Below, one piece after another: positions 52,883 to 61,633 of a stretch of DNA of 64,000 nt. The stretch comes from DYJE01 sp041660385 (GTDB taxonomy: Bacteria > Desulfobacterota > Desulfobacteria > Desulfobacterales > Desulfolunaceae). How positions within the stretch are numbered: the stretch's first letter is position 1; each line of letters opens with the position of its first letter. The DNA lies in the NCBI GenBank assembly GCA_041660385.1, contig JBAZWJ010000018.1, positions 26,726 to 90,725 on the forward strand, written 5' to 3'. Below the pieces are notes generated by a model. It searched no databases. It worked only from the letters and a program-made list of their open reading frames with translations, and had not been told where the DNA came from. The position numbers and the translations under genes were made by a program.

Positions 52883-54025
52883 ATGGCATCAACCGTATTT
52901 TACATCGATTTCAGGGCCACGTTTCAGGAAAGTCTCACGGCAAAACTAGGAAGGCTGATCAAAACGGCAGGGCTGCCCCAGGTGGTGGGAAAGCGTGATT
53001 TAACCGCTGTGAAACTCCATTTTGGTGAAAAGGGCAACACGGCATTCATCAGGCCGGTGTTCGTGGGAATCGTGGTGGAGGCCGTGAAAGAACTGGGCGG
53101 CAAACCTTTTCTTGTGGATACCAATACCCTGTATGCCGGAACGCGCAGCGATACGCCAAGCCACCTTACGACGGCGGTGAAGAACGGCTTTGCCTACTCG
53201 GTGGTGGATGCGCCTCTGGTGATCGCCGATGGGCTGCGGGGACTTGCTGATGTGGCTGTTTCCATTGAGCAAAAGCATTTTCAGTCGGCTTACATCGGTA
53301 CGGACATCCATTACGCCGATTCATTGATCAGTCTGGCCCATTTTAAAGGCCATGAGCTTTCAGGTTTTGGCGGAGCTTTGAAAAACATCGGCATGGGCTG
53401 TGCGTCACGGCGAGGGAAATTGGCCATGCATTCCACCGTATCTCCCAAGGTGACCAGAAAAAAATGTGTGTCCTGCGGCGAATGTAAAAAACACTGCCCG
53501 GCGGATGCCATTTCCTTTGATAAAGACAAAAAAGCGGTGATCGACGAAACCAAATGCATCGGCTGCGGGGAATGCATTGTGGTGTGCGCTGCCGAGGCGG
53601 TTCAGATCCGCTGGAACCAGAGCGTTCCCGTTTTTCTCGAAGGCATGATGGAATATGCCCTGGGTGTGATCAAAGAGAAAAAAGGAAAGGTTCTTTACGT
53701 GAATTTTATCAACAATATCTCGCCCATGTGCGACTGTGTCAACCACAGCGACACACCTATTGTCCGGGATATCGGCATTGTGGCTTCGCTGGACCCCGTG
53801 GCTCTGGATCAGGCCTCAGCCGATCTGGTGAATGAGGAAGAGGCGTTCAAAGGTTCCTGCCTTAAAACCCACACCGCAGCCGGAGAAGATAAATTCAAAG
53901 GTCTTTATCCCCAGGTGGACTGGGAAATCCAGCTTGATTACGCCGAAAAACTGGGTCTTGGTAAACGGGCTTATACCCTTAAAGTTCTCGACACACTTGG
54001 GATTAAAGATAAAGGAACAGAATGA
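52883..54025 (+). CDS. DUF362 protein with a 2[4Fe-4S] ferredoxin domain
   Basis: The 380-residue protein starts at an ATG preceded by AGGGAGG. The DUF362 part (VKLHFGEKGNTAFIRPVF, LVDTNTLYAGTRSDT, HFKGHELSGFGGALKN) surrounds a ferredoxin insert with the clusters CVSCGECKKHCP and CIGCGECIVVC. No signal peptide is present, so it acts in the cytoplasm. Such proteins are common in anaerobes but their partner reaction is unknown. It overlaps the methyltransferase gene by 4 bp. Confidence 0.88.
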   Translation: MASTVFYIDFRATFQESLTAKLGRLIKTAGLPQVVGKRDLTAVKLHFGEKGNTAFIRPVFVGIVVEAVKELGGKPFLVDTNTLYAGTRSDTPSHLTTAVKNGFAYSVVDAPLVIADGLRGLADVAVSIEQKHFQSAYIGTDIHYADSLISLAHFKGHELSGFGGALKNIGMGCASRRGKLAMHSTVSPKVTRKKCVSCGECKKHCPADAISFDKDKKAVIDETKCIGCGECIVVCAAEAVQIRWNQSVPVFLEGMMEYALGVIKEKKGKVLYVNFINNISPMCDCVNHSDTPIVRDIGIVASLDPVALDQASADLVNEEEAFKGSCLKTHTAAGEDKFKGLYPQVDWEIQLDYAEKLGLGKRAYTLKVLDTLGIKDKGTE

Positions 54026-55203
54026 CAAAAGCGGATGCGCTTGAAAAGAGAATCAAAAGGAATGTCACGGCCAGAGAGCACACGTTTTTTGTCGTAGTGT
54101 CTCCCGGTCTTGTGAAGGTCTGCCGTGACGAATTGGTCCAGCTTCTCGGTCCTGACCGGCCTGTGGTTGAAGTGGATGGTGGGATCGAATTCAAGGGAAT
54201 GGTTTCAGATGCTTACAGGGCCAATCTTTACCTTCGGACCGCATCACGGATCATCATGCGGTTTGGCGAATTTACGGACATGGATTTTCCAACCCTTGAA
54301 AAAAAAGTCAGAAATATCCCCTGGGAGCTGTATCTTGGGAAAAACCATATCCCCAGCATCCATGTGACAGCCAAAAAATCGCGGCTTAACCATACCGGAG
54401 CCGTTGACCAGCGATTCAGGGAAGGCATTGCCTGGCGGTTGGACGATACCGGTGTTTCATCCGGCGATACAGATGAACCGGGTTTTGTTCAGAACGTGTT
54501 CGTACGTGTGTTTAACGACCGGTTTGAGCTATCTCTGGACAGTTCAGGAGATCTTCTTTACATGCGGGGACTCAAAACCCAGGGCGGCAAAGCCCCCATG
54601 CGTGAGACCATTGCTGCCGGATTACTGACCATCGCCGGTTATGATGGCCGGATGCCCCTTGTGGACCCTATGTGTGGAACAGGATCGTTCGCACTGGAAG
54701 CGGCCATGATGGCGAAAAACATTCCTGCCGGATGGTACAGAAGTTTCGCTTTTCAGCATTGGCCCTGCTTCCGGGAAGGGGCGTTCAGGCATATGCGGAA
54801 AATTGCAGAGCAGGAGTTCCGTACGGAAAATCTGCCCCCTGTTTTTGCTTCGGATAACGACGGCACGGCCTGTGGGGCTTTTGATGAAATGGTTAAAATA
54901 GCAGGTTTTTCCGATATGATCCGGGTTCGTAAGGCCGATGTTTTTGATCTTGATCCACCGTGCCAGGAAAAAGGACTGGTGATGGTCAATCCGCCCTACG
55001 GCCTTCGGCTGGGAACGGAAAAAGCCAGTATGGTCCTTATCGGAAACATGTTCAAGTCATTTGGAAAACGTTTCAGGGGCTGGCGGGTGGGAATTGTTTC
55101 CCCTTTTGATAAAGTTCAGGTCAACGCCCCTTCAACCATGACCCAGTATCCTTTTTTCCACGGGGGGCTGAAACTTTTCTTCATCAGCGGAACACTTCGT
55201 TGA
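54022..55203 (+). CDS. THUMP-domain RNA N2-guanine methyltransferase (RlmL/YpsC type)
   Basis: The 393-residue protein has a THUMP-like N-terminal region (residues 60-170) and a Rossmann methyltransferase domain with DPMCGTGSFALEAA for AdoMet, a DNDG acidic loop and the catalytic motif VNPPYGLRLG. It equals the N-terminal half of E. coli RlmL/YcbY, which methylates G2445 in 23S rRNA. The RlmK half is absent. ATGA overlap couples it to the DUF362 gene. Confidence 0.9.
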   Translation: MTKADALEKRIKRNVTAREHTFFVVVSPGLVKVCRDELVQLLGPDRPVVEVDGGIEFKGMVSDAYRANLYLRTASRIIMRFGEFTDMDFPTLEKKVRNIPWELYLGKNHIPSIHVTAKKSRLNHTGAVDQRFREGIAWRLDDTGVSSGDTDEPGFVQNVFVRVFNDRFELSLDSSGDLLYMRGLKTQGGKAPMRETIAAGLLTIAGYDGRMPLVDPMCGTGSFALEAAMMAKNIPAGWYRSFAFQHWPCFREGAFRHMRKIAEQEFRTENLPPVFASDNDGTACGAFDEMVKIAGFSDMIRVRKADVFDLDPPCQEKGLVMVNPPYGLRLGTEKASMVLIGNMFKSFGKRFRGWRVGIVSPFDKVQVNAPSTMTQYPFFHGGLKLFFISGTLR

Positions 55204-55308
55204 ATCACCGGATACACCATGCTTTCTCCAGATTGACAACCGGCATCCGTTCGCCTATGGTGAGCCATATCCGACAATTTACATACGTGCATCATGAAGG
55301 GGGAGAGC

Positions 55309-55801
55309 ATGACGGAACCTGCGCTCAATATCAGCGATTTCATCAGATCGGACTGTATTTTTCTTGATGTGGACCTTCCGGACAAGGAAGCGGTTCTCCG
55401 ATTTCTTGCTGACAAAAGCAGAGACAAGGGCCTTGTGACCGATGCCGAGGGCCTTTTTCAGGGATTTAAAGCCCGTGAGGAAANNNNNNNNNNGTATGAG
55501 CACCGGCGTGGGTGCAGGTCTTGCCTTTCCCCATACCCTTACCGGCGAGCGGAGTCAGGCTGCTGTGGTGATCACCCGTTTATCGAAAGCGCTGGACTAC
55601 GGATCCATGGATGATAGGGCTGTGGATCTTGTTTTCGCCGTTCTTATCCCAGAGAGCAACCAGACCCAGCATCTCCAGATTCTGGCCAAGGTTTCCCGGT
55701 TGTGTCGTAAAAGCGAGTTCATCACCACCGTAAGAAGGGCCAAGGACCCGGACGTTTTGAAACAAGCCATTGAAGGGATCGAACAGGTGTTTGTCGGCTG
55801 A
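55309..55801 (+). CDS. PTS EIIA protein of the fructose/nitrogen type, split by an N gap
   Basis: The first part (55309-55483) ends ...GFKAREE and the second continues from 55494 with MSTGVGAGLAFPHT, which holds the phospho-histidine. The two parts are in different frames only because of the ten Ns. Removing all ten gives REESMSTGVG, exactly the family spacing RExxxSTGIG, and restores one 157-residue gene. GGGGGAGAG precedes the ATG at 55309. It is the third orphan EIIA in the window and is unlinked to any permease, which suggests regulation rather than sugar transport. Confidence 0.82.
55484..55493. other. Ten-base assembly gap (Ns)
   Basis: The run of ten Ns looks like a scaffold placeholder. 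The protein encoded across it is in frame if no base is missing, so the true gap length is a multiple of three and most likely zero. Confidence 0.85.
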
Positions 55802-55832
55802 ATTATGCTGCACGTTTCTGTGGCAGATCTTT

Positions 55833-56165
55833 TGAACATCGAACACTGAACATCGAATGTTGAATAATGGCATAACCGCCTCTGTCGCATTTATGAAGCA
55901 TTCTTGCGGTTTCATTTATTAAAAATTTTGAATTAATAAATTGATTCCTATCCCTGAAAACTGATCGCTTTTGACATATCAAATGGCACAATCCTTCATT
56001 CAATGTTCTATGTTGATGGCGTCGTAATAGGTTTGAAATTCAGCATAAAACTCGTAGGTTGGGCTATCGCCCACCACAATTAGCGGGCGATAGCCCACCC
56101 TACATTGTTCATGACCATCTGGAGACTTTTTTCGTGTTCATCTATGTTCGACGTTCGTTTTTTAT
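55833..56165 (+). repeat. Family A element, copy 4, interrupted by another insertion
   Basis: The copy runs from TTGAACATCGAACACTGAAC to CAATGTTCTATGTT (56014) and resumes at CGACGTTCGTTTTTTATTCA (56149). Inner landmarks GAATAATGGCA, TGAAGCATTCTTGC, TTAAAAATTTTGAATTAA and CAAATGGCACAATCCTTCAT match copy 2. The 128 bp in between are a separate insertion. Confidence 0.82.
56015..56142. mobile_element. 128-bp insertion inside family A copy 4
   Basis: The insertion starts GATGGCGTCGTAATAGG and ends TTTTTTCGTGTTCATC, imperfect inverted ends related to those at 1023 and 13502. It carries an inner hairpin GTAGGTTGGGCTATCGCCC with GGGCGATAGCCCACCCTAC (56062-56104). TATGTT occurs on both sides (56009-56014 and 56143-56148), as a target duplication would. 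Confidence 0.75.
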
Positions 56166-56255
56166 TCATTCATTGCCCAATAATATTTAGAGGATAAAGT
56201 CTGTGCGAATCCTAGGAATCAGAGCAAAAGATATGCAATGTCTCTGAAATATCTG

Positions 56256-56284
56256 TTGACACGTCCATGGGTTTTATATAATAA
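56256..56284 (+). promoter_or_regulatory. Sigma-70-type promoter of tRNA-Ala
   Basis: TTGACA at 56256 and TATAAT at 56277 match consensus, although the spacer of 15 bp is short; shifting to TAATAA at 56279 gives 17 bp. Transcription would start about 10 bases before the tRNA. Confidence 0.7.
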
Positions 56285-56298
56285 AGCAACACTCACGT

Positions 56299-56374
56299 GG
56301 GGCTGTAGCTCAGCTGGGAGAGCGCATGGCTGGCAGCCATGAGGTCAGGGGTTCGATCCCCCTCAGCTCCACCA
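56299..56374 (+). tRNA. tRNA-Ala, anticodon GGC
   Basis: The acceptor stem GGGGCTG pairs with CAGCTCC, followed by A and an encoded CCA. The D-arm is GCTC...GAGC, the anticodon stem CATGG/CCATG encloses the loop CTGGCAG (anticodon GGC, reading GCC), and the T-arm is AGGGG TTCGATC CCCCT. The cloverleaf is complete. A restriction island begins 400 bp downstream, and tRNA 3' ends are common integration sites. Confidence 0.98.
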
Positions 56375-56387
56375 ATTACATGATAAC

Positions 56388-56431
56388 AAACCGATCCTGT
56401 TGCCGAGTCTGGAAAACAGAATCGGTTTTTG
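56388..56431 (+). terminator. Terminator after tRNA-Ala
   Basis: AAACCGATCCTGTT and AACAGAATCGGTTT form a stem with one mismatch, followed by TTTTTGTCTTTTT. Confidence 0.8.
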
Positions 56432-56473
56432 TCTTTTTATGAGTTAGTGACTTACGTCGATTTGGTCACTCAA

Positions 56474-56668
56474 CTAAACACCCTGCAACCACTCCCGTTT
56501 TAGGAAATCTTGATCAGCTCTCCTCTCTGTTACCACTTTCTTCTCCGTTTCTTTTTTAGGCTCTATGTCAACTGGCGCCGGGTTGTCTGAAATCTGTGCT
56601 TGCTCCGGTATTTCCGCTTGATAATGCGGAAAAGCCTCGGCGAATAATAGGGAGTGGATCAGCTCCGA
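56474..56668 (-). pseudogene. 5'-truncated coding remnant next to the tRNA
   Basis: An open frame of 64 codons on the minus strand ends at a TAG (56474) and begins directly after an in-frame TGA, with no start codon. Its residues (AEAFPHYQAEIPEQAQ..., PKKETEKKVVTERRADQ, DFLKREWLQGV) read like a charged protein C-terminus. I cannot name the parent. It may be a scar of an element that once used the tRNA site. Confidence 0.45.
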
Positions 56669-56781
56669 TCAATGAAGATAGAAATGTAGTAACAGCATTA
56701 TTGCAAAATGGGGTTGACAAACATCTCGCTTGTTCATATATTATACAGAAATAATATTACAGCATATTGTAGGGTGGCTAA

Positions 56782-57387
56782 ATGAAGATGGAAATAAAAA
56801 AACTTGCAACTGTGCAGATGGGATACTCGTTCAGATCCCGTCTCGAAGCCTCGGAAGGTGGCGGAATTTCAGTTATTCAGATGAAAGATCTTCTGGATGA
56901 CAACACGGTCGGCTGCGATGATTTGGTCAGAATCAATATGGAGGCCGTGAAAGAACATCATTTCGCACAGAGAGGTGATCTGGTATTCAGGTCTCGCGGT
57001 CATGTAACCACGGCGGCTATTCTTCTTGATGATCCGGGCAAGGCAGTTGTCGCAGCCCCTTTATTAAGGATAAGGGTGACGAAGCCGGAAGCGGTTTTGC
57101 CCGAGTATCTGAACTGGTACATCAGCCAGCGGGATGCACAGATTTTTCTGACCAGTAGAGCCGATGGTTCGGCTCAGAAAATGATCAGCAAACAGGCGAT
57201 TGAAGATCTGGAAGTGGCACTGCCGAGTCTGGAAAATCAGAAAAACATAGTGGAACTGGCCATGCTGTCTGTTCGTGAACAAACCCTGCTCAATACACTG
57301 GCCGATAAGCGACAACAATACATTTCAACAGTACTAATGCAGTTTGCAAGAGGAACCACGGAAAGCACGGAAGGACACGGAAAATGA
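56782..57387 (+). CDS. Type I restriction specificity (HsdS)-like half subunit
   Basis: The 201-residue protein has one target-recognition-domain pattern (LATVQMGYSFRSR...GISVIQMKDL, FAQRGDLVFRSRGH, PAL-type VALPSLENQKNIVELA) and a final coiled helix, about half of a normal HsdS. The last ten residues (TTESTEGHGK) are translated from a CACGGA-type repeat, so the original end may have been lost. Half-size HsdS proteins can work as dimers. A full HsdS lies at 60415, so this may be an alternative or remnant specificity subunit. Confidence 0.75.
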   Translation: MKMEIKKLATVQMGYSFRSRLEASEGGGISVIQMKDLLDDNTVGCDDLVRINMEAVKEHHFAQRGDLVFRSRGHVTTAAILLDDPGKAVVAAPLLRIRVTKPEAVLPEYLNWYISQRDAQIFLTSRADGSAQKMISKQAIEDLEVALPSLENQKNIVELAMLSVREQTLLNTLADKRQQYISTVLMQFARGTTESTEGHGK

Positions 57388-57464
57388 GTTTAATATTCGC
57401 GCGAGAGACTTATGACATTCGTGGGACTCTAACCTTCCGTGCTTTCCGTGTCTTCCGTGGTTAA
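57351..57464. repeat. CACGGA inverted-repeat element between hsdS-like and hsdM
   Basis: GGAACCACGGAAAGCACGGA (57351) faces CCTTCCGTGCTTTCCGTGTC and TTCCGTGGTTA (57432-57463) in reverse. The left arm codes for the end of the HsdS-like protein, and the right arm ends three bases before the AAGGAG of hsdM. Related pieces are at 59071, 60204 and 62812. Confidence 0.82.
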
Positions 57465-57479
57465 ACAAGGAGAATTACA

Positions 57480-59072
57480 ATGATTAAGATTGATCAGAAA
57501 GACATCAACAATGCGGCATGGGCGGCGTGTGACACCTTCCGGGGTGTTGTTGATCCGGCGCAGTACAAAGACTACATCCTCGTGATGCTGTTTTTGAAAT
57601 ACATCTCCGATGTCTGGCAGGACCACTACGAAACGTATCAGAAGCAGTATGGCGATGACGATGTTCGCATTCTCCGAAAGCTTGAGCGTGAACGTTTTGT
57701 TCTCCCGGTGGTGAAACTCACCGAAAAAAATGAGAAGACCGGCATCGAAACGGTTCTGGATGAATTCCCCGCTACTTACTACAGCCTTTATGAGCGACGA
57801 TCAGCCGCCAATATTGGCGAGCTGATCAATATCGTGCTCGACCATATTGAAGAGAGCAACAAAAGCAAACTCGAAGGAGTGTTCCGGAATATCGACTTCA
57901 ACAGCGAGGCCAACCTCGGAAGGACGAAAGATCGTAACAAACGCCTTAAAACATTGCTTGAAGACTTCAACAAGCCCCAGCTCAGCATGAAACCCAGCCT
58001 CGTTTCCGAGGATGTGATCGGTAATACCTACATCTATCTGATAGAGCGCTTTGCCTCCGACTCCGGAAAGAAGGCTGGAGAGTTCTTTACCCCGCTGAAG
58101 GTGACCGAGCTGGTGGCCAAGTTGGCAGGCCCGAAACCGGGTGATCGTATCTGTGACCCCACTTGTGGCGCCGGTGGCTTGTTGATCAAGGCCGCAGAAG
58201 AGGTCGCCAAGCAAGCTGGAGGCGACAAACAAGCCGCTCGCAACTTTGCCCTCTTCGGGCAGGAGTCCAACGGCAGCACTTGGGCGCTCTGCCGTATGAA
58301 TATGTTCCTGCACAGCTTTGACAGCGCCCGGGTTGAGTGGTGTGACACTCTGAACAGCCCGCTGTTGGTGGAAAATGACAGGCTGATGAAGTTCAACTGC
58401 GTGGTGGCCAATCCACCGTTCTCACTGGATAAGTGGGGCGCGGAAAACGCCGAGAGTGATCAGTATAACCGCTTCTGGCGCGGGGTGCCGCCCAAAAGCA
58501 AAGGCGACTGGGCCTTTATCAGCCACATGGTGGAAACCGCCCTTGAAAAGCAGGGACGGGTTGCCGTGGTGGTTCCCCATGGTGTGTTGTTCCGAGGAGC
58601 AGCCGAAGGGCGTATCCGGGAAAAAATGATCGAGGAAAATCTGCTGGATGCTGTGATCGGCCTGCCGGGCAACCTGTTCCCGACGACAAACATTCCAGTG
58701 GCGATTCTGGTCTTTGACCGCGCCCGGGAAAAAGGCGGCGCTCGTGAAAATTGCAAAAACGTCTTCTTTGTCGATGCCAGCCGCGAGTATGTCTCCGGGA
58801 AAAACATGAACACGCTCTCGGAAGCGCATATCGGCAAGATCATGGAGACTTATGCCGCCCGGGCCGAAGAAGAAAAATACGCCCATGTGGCCGAGTTCGC
58901 CGAGATCAAGGAAAACGACTTCAACCTCAATATTCCCCGATACGTGGACACCTTTGAGGAGGAAGAGGCAATCGACATCGATGCGGTGCAGGTGGAAATT
59001 GACGATCTGGAAAAAGAGCTGGCAGCGGTACGGAAACAGATGGCGGAAAAACTTCAACAGATTCAGAGGTAA
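57480..59072 (+). CDS. hsdM: Type I restriction-modification system DNA methyltransferase subunit HsdM
   Basis: The 530-residue protein has an N-terminal helical domain (QKDINNAAWAACDTFRGVVD...), the AdoMet motif DPTCGAGGLLIKAAEE and the catalytic motif NPPFSLDKWG of N6-adenine methyltransferases. GEFFTPLKVTELVAKL precedes motif I, as in HsdM. A C-terminal coiled coil (EIDDLEKELAAVRKQMAEKL) contacts HsdS. ACAAGGAG precedes the ATG. Its HsdS (60415) and HsdR (63635) follow with other genes in between. Confidence 0.95.
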   Translation: MIKIDQKDINNAAWAACDTFRGVVDPAQYKDYILVMLFLKYISDVWQDHYETYQKQYGDDDVRILRKLERERFVLPVVKLTEKNEKTGIETVLDEFPATYYSLYERRSAANIGELINIVLDHIEESNKSKLEGVFRNIDFNSEANLGRTKDRNKRLKTLLEDFNKPQLSMKPSLVSEDVIGNTYIYLIERFASDSGKKAGEFFTPLKVTELVAKLAGPKPGDRICDPTCGAGGLLIKAAEEVAKQAGGDKQAARNFALFGQESNGSTWALCRMNMFLHSFDSARVEWCDTLNSPLLVENDRLMKFNCVVANPPFSLDKWGAENAESDQYNRFWRGVPPKSKGDWAFISHMVETALEKQGRVAVVVPHGVLFRGAAEGRIREKMIEENLLDAVIGLPGNLFPTTNIPVAILVFDRAREKGGARENCKNVFFVDASREYVSGKNMNTLSEAHIGKIMETYAARAEEEKYAHVAEFAEIKENDFNLNIPRYVDTFEEEEAIDIDAVQVEIDDLEKELAAVRKQMAEKLQQIQR

Positions 59073-59078
59073 CCACGG

Positions 59079-60143
59079 ATGGACACGAAAATTAATAAAG
59101 ATAACCGCCCGTATGGCGAACTTCTGGTTTATCAGGGGCAAGGACTGAGTGATCCTGTTCAGGTACGACTGGAAGGGGAAACTGTCTGGTTGAGCCAAAA
59201 GTTGATGGCGGAGCTGTATGGTGTCTCCACTCCAACTATAAATGAGCATATTTCAAATATTTACGACGATGAAGAATTGCTTCCGGAAGCAACTATTCGG
59301 AAATTCCGAATAGTTCAAATGGAAGGCAGCAGAGAAGTCGGACGATTGATTGATCATTACAATCTGGAAATGATCATTGCCGTCGGCTTTCGGGTTCGCT
59401 CCAGACGGGGAAGCCAGTTCCGCAAATGGGCCAATGAGCGGATCTCCGAATATCTGGTCAAGGGCTTTACCATGGATGACGAGCGCCTCAAGGGAAACAC
59501 CGGGATCGTTGATTATTTTGACGAACTTCTGGCCCGCATCCGGGAAATCCGCGCCAGCGAGGCCCGCGTTTACCTGATGATCAAAAATATCTTTGCACTG
59601 GCCAGCGACTATCAGGAAGGAGAAAAACAAACACAGCTCTTTTTTGCCACCATGCAAAACAAGATGCACTATGCCGCAACCGGCTTGACCGCAGCGGAAA
59701 TTATAAAAAAACGAGCCGATGCCGAATTACCCAATATGGGACTCACCAGCTGGAAAGGCTCACGGGTAGTGAAAACCGATATCGGCACCGCCAAAAACTA
59801 TCTGGATAAAAATGAGATTGATACCCTGAACCGAATCACAGTCATGTTCCTGGATCAGGCCGAATTCCGTGCCCAAAGACGCCAGACCATCCAGATGGCA
59901 GACTGGGAAAATTTCCTCGATAAATTCCTGAATGATGTCGAACTGCCCGTCCTTGAAAGTTTCGGCAGTATCAGCCGGGAAATCGCATTGGAGTTTGCCA
60001 ATCATCAATACGATCAATTCGCAGAAAGACGCAGACAGGAAGCACAGCAAAAAGCAGATCAAAACTATATGGATGATTTGAAAAAATCAGCCGAGACATT
60101 AAAGCGTAATAGAAAAAATAAATCTGGAGGGAACCACGAATGA
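59079..60143 (+). CDS. RhuM-family protein in the restriction operon
   Basis: The 354-residue protein has the RhuM pattern VRLEGETVWLSQKLMAELYG (an HTH-like segment), FRIVQMEGSREVGRLIDHYNLE and FRKWANERISEYLVKGF. Such proteins occur in pathogenicity islands and type I restriction operons; their role is unknown. The first residues (MDTKINKDNR) are encoded by a dispersed repeat (ACCACGGATGGACACGAAAA), so the start may have been redefined by its insertion. It follows hsdM by 6 bp. Confidence 0.85.
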   Translation: MDTKINKDNRPYGELLVYQGQGLSDPVQVRLEGETVWLSQKLMAELYGVSTPTINEHISNIYDDEELLPEATIRKFRIVQMEGSREVGRLIDHYNLEMIIAVGFRVRSRRGSQFRKWANERISEYLVKGFTMDDERLKGNTGIVDYFDELLARIREIRASEARVYLMIKNIFALASDYQEGEKQTQLFFATMQNKMHYAATGLTAAEIIKKRADAELPNMGLTSWKGSRVVKTDIGTAKNYLDKNEIDTLNRITVMFLDQAEFRAQRRQTIQMADWENFLDKFLNDVELPVLESFGSISREIALEFANHQYDQFAERRRQEAQQKADQNYMDDLKKSAETLKRNRKNKSGGNHE

Positions 60144-60203
60144 ATAAGAATTTTCACGAACGGTTTATGCATCCACAGATGGACACGGCACACAGATTTT
60201 TAA

Positions 60204-60282
60204 TTGAACCACGGAATACACAGAACAACACAGAAGGAGGTCTATTCGATTTTCTGTGTCTTCCGTATGTTCCGTGGTTGAA
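60204..60282. repeat. CACGGA inverted-repeat element between rhuM and hsdS
   Basis: TTGAACCACGGAATACACAG (60204) faces TTCTGTGTCTTCCGTATGTT and CCGTGGTTGAA in reverse. Upstream, 60133-60200 contains further fragments of the same type (CCACAGATGGACACGGCACA). A 92-codon frame through this region is made of repeat sequence and is not called as a gene. Confidence 0.78.
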
Positions 60283-60414
60283 TAATCATTCAGCATTCAT
60301 CACTTATATTTCAACACTCGCCGCAGGCGGGATTTCATCGTTCAGTGATCAGGTTTCATTGATCAGTGAAAAATGGAAATTGAAAACTGAAAAACGGCTC
60401 AAGGAGAGTCAGCG

Positions 60415-61620
60415 ATGAGCAATACCAAAGAGAGTCCTCTTGGATGGAAGCCGAAAAAGCTAATTGATGTAGCTGATCTTCAAACTGGTATAACAAAGAA
60501 CTCAAAGAGAGCAGAAGGTGACATTGAATTGCCTTACTTGCGGGTTGCCAATGTTCAGAATGGTGTACTGGATCTTCGAGATATCCAGAAAATCTCAATA
60601 CATAAGGAAAAAGTAGAACGATATAGGCTGTATAGAAATGATCTTCTATTGGTTGAGGGTAATGGAAACCCAGAAAATCTTGGACGATGTGCAATTTGGG
60701 ATGGAAGCATTTCGGATTGTGTTCACCAAAACCATTTATTTGTTTTACGAGCCAGAGGCGGCAAGATCGATTACCGCTACCTTGCCCTGCAAATAATGAG
60801 CGAGCGAGGTCGGTATTACTTACTCTCGTGTTCTAAGAGTTCTTCAGGATTGGCTACGCTGAATTCAACCCAATTAAAAGGGTTTCCCATTATAGTTCCC
60901 CCTCTTCCTGAGCAAAAAGCCATTGCCGATCTGCTGTCCACCTGGGATGAGGCCATCGAGAAAACCGAACGGCTGATTCAGGCAAAGAAAAAACAAAAAT
61001 TAGGGGAGCTTCACTCTCGCATAAGCAGCCAAAAGGCCAACTCGACAATTGGCGCTTTCGCCAGGCCTGTAGTTAGAAAAGTTGATAAGCCAGGGGAATC
61101 CTATGTTGCTGTGGGCATAAGAAGCCATTTCAAAGGAACCTTCCAGAGACTTGTCGAAGATCCGCGAACCGTAAATATGGATTCTCTATACCGTGTTAAA
61201 GAAAACGACTTAATCCTCAATATAACCTTTGCATGGGAAGGTGCCATTGCGCTTGTGAAGAAAGAAGATGAGGAATGCTACGTCTCCCACCGTTTCCCAA
61301 CATTTGAAATAAAAAGATCAAAGGCGGAGCCTTGCTTCATTCGGCAATTAATTATGTCGAGTCGGATGAAATACGACCTTTCCAATATTTCTCCCGGTGG
61401 GGCTGGACGCAACAGGGTTCTGAATAAGAAAGATTTCTTGAAGATGCCTATCTGGCTTCCAGACCTTGAAACCCAAAAGAATATCGGGGAATACCTTGAG
61501 GCAATAGATAAAGAAATTGACCTGATGAAACAGCTCGCAGATAAATACAAAACCCAGAAACGTGGCCTGATGCAGAAGATGCTCACCGGCGAATGGCGGG
61601 TACGCGGCTTCGCCGAATGA
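60415..61620 (+). CDS. hsdS: Type I restriction specificity subunit HsdS
   Basis: The 401-residue protein has two target-recognition domains, the first over residues 1-165 and the second over 205-365, each followed by a helix. Conserved region 1 is IIVPPLPEQKAIADLLSTWDEAIEKTERLIQ and conserved region 2 is MPIWLPDLETQKNIGEYLEAIDKEIDLMKQL. The two domains set a bipartite DNA target. It completes a methylase with HsdM. Confidence 0.95.
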   Translation: MSNTKESPLGWKPKKLIDVADLQTGITKNSKRAEGDIELPYLRVANVQNGVLDLRDIQKISIHKEKVERYRLYRNDLLLVEGNGNPENLGRCAIWDGSISDCVHQNHLFVLRARGGKIDYRYLALQIMSERGRYYLLSCSKSSSGLATLNSTQLKGFPIIVPPLPEQKAIADLLSTWDEAIEKTERLIQAKKKQKLGELHSRISSQKANSTIGAFARPVVRKVDKPGESYVAVGIRSHFKGTFQRLVEDPRTVNMDSLYRVKENDLILNITFAWEGAIALVKKEDEECYVSHRFPTFEIKRSKAEPCFIRQLIMSSRMKYDLSNISPGGAGRNRVLNKKDFLKMPIWLPDLETQKNIGEYLEAIDKEIDLMKQLADKYKTQKRGLMQKMLTGEWRVRGFAE

Positions 61621-61633
61621 TGAGGTATGAATG

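Noticed and set aside
60140..60418. A 92-codon frame between rhuM and hsdS
   Set aside because: Most of it is made of CACGGA-type inverted repeats; there is no family similarity.
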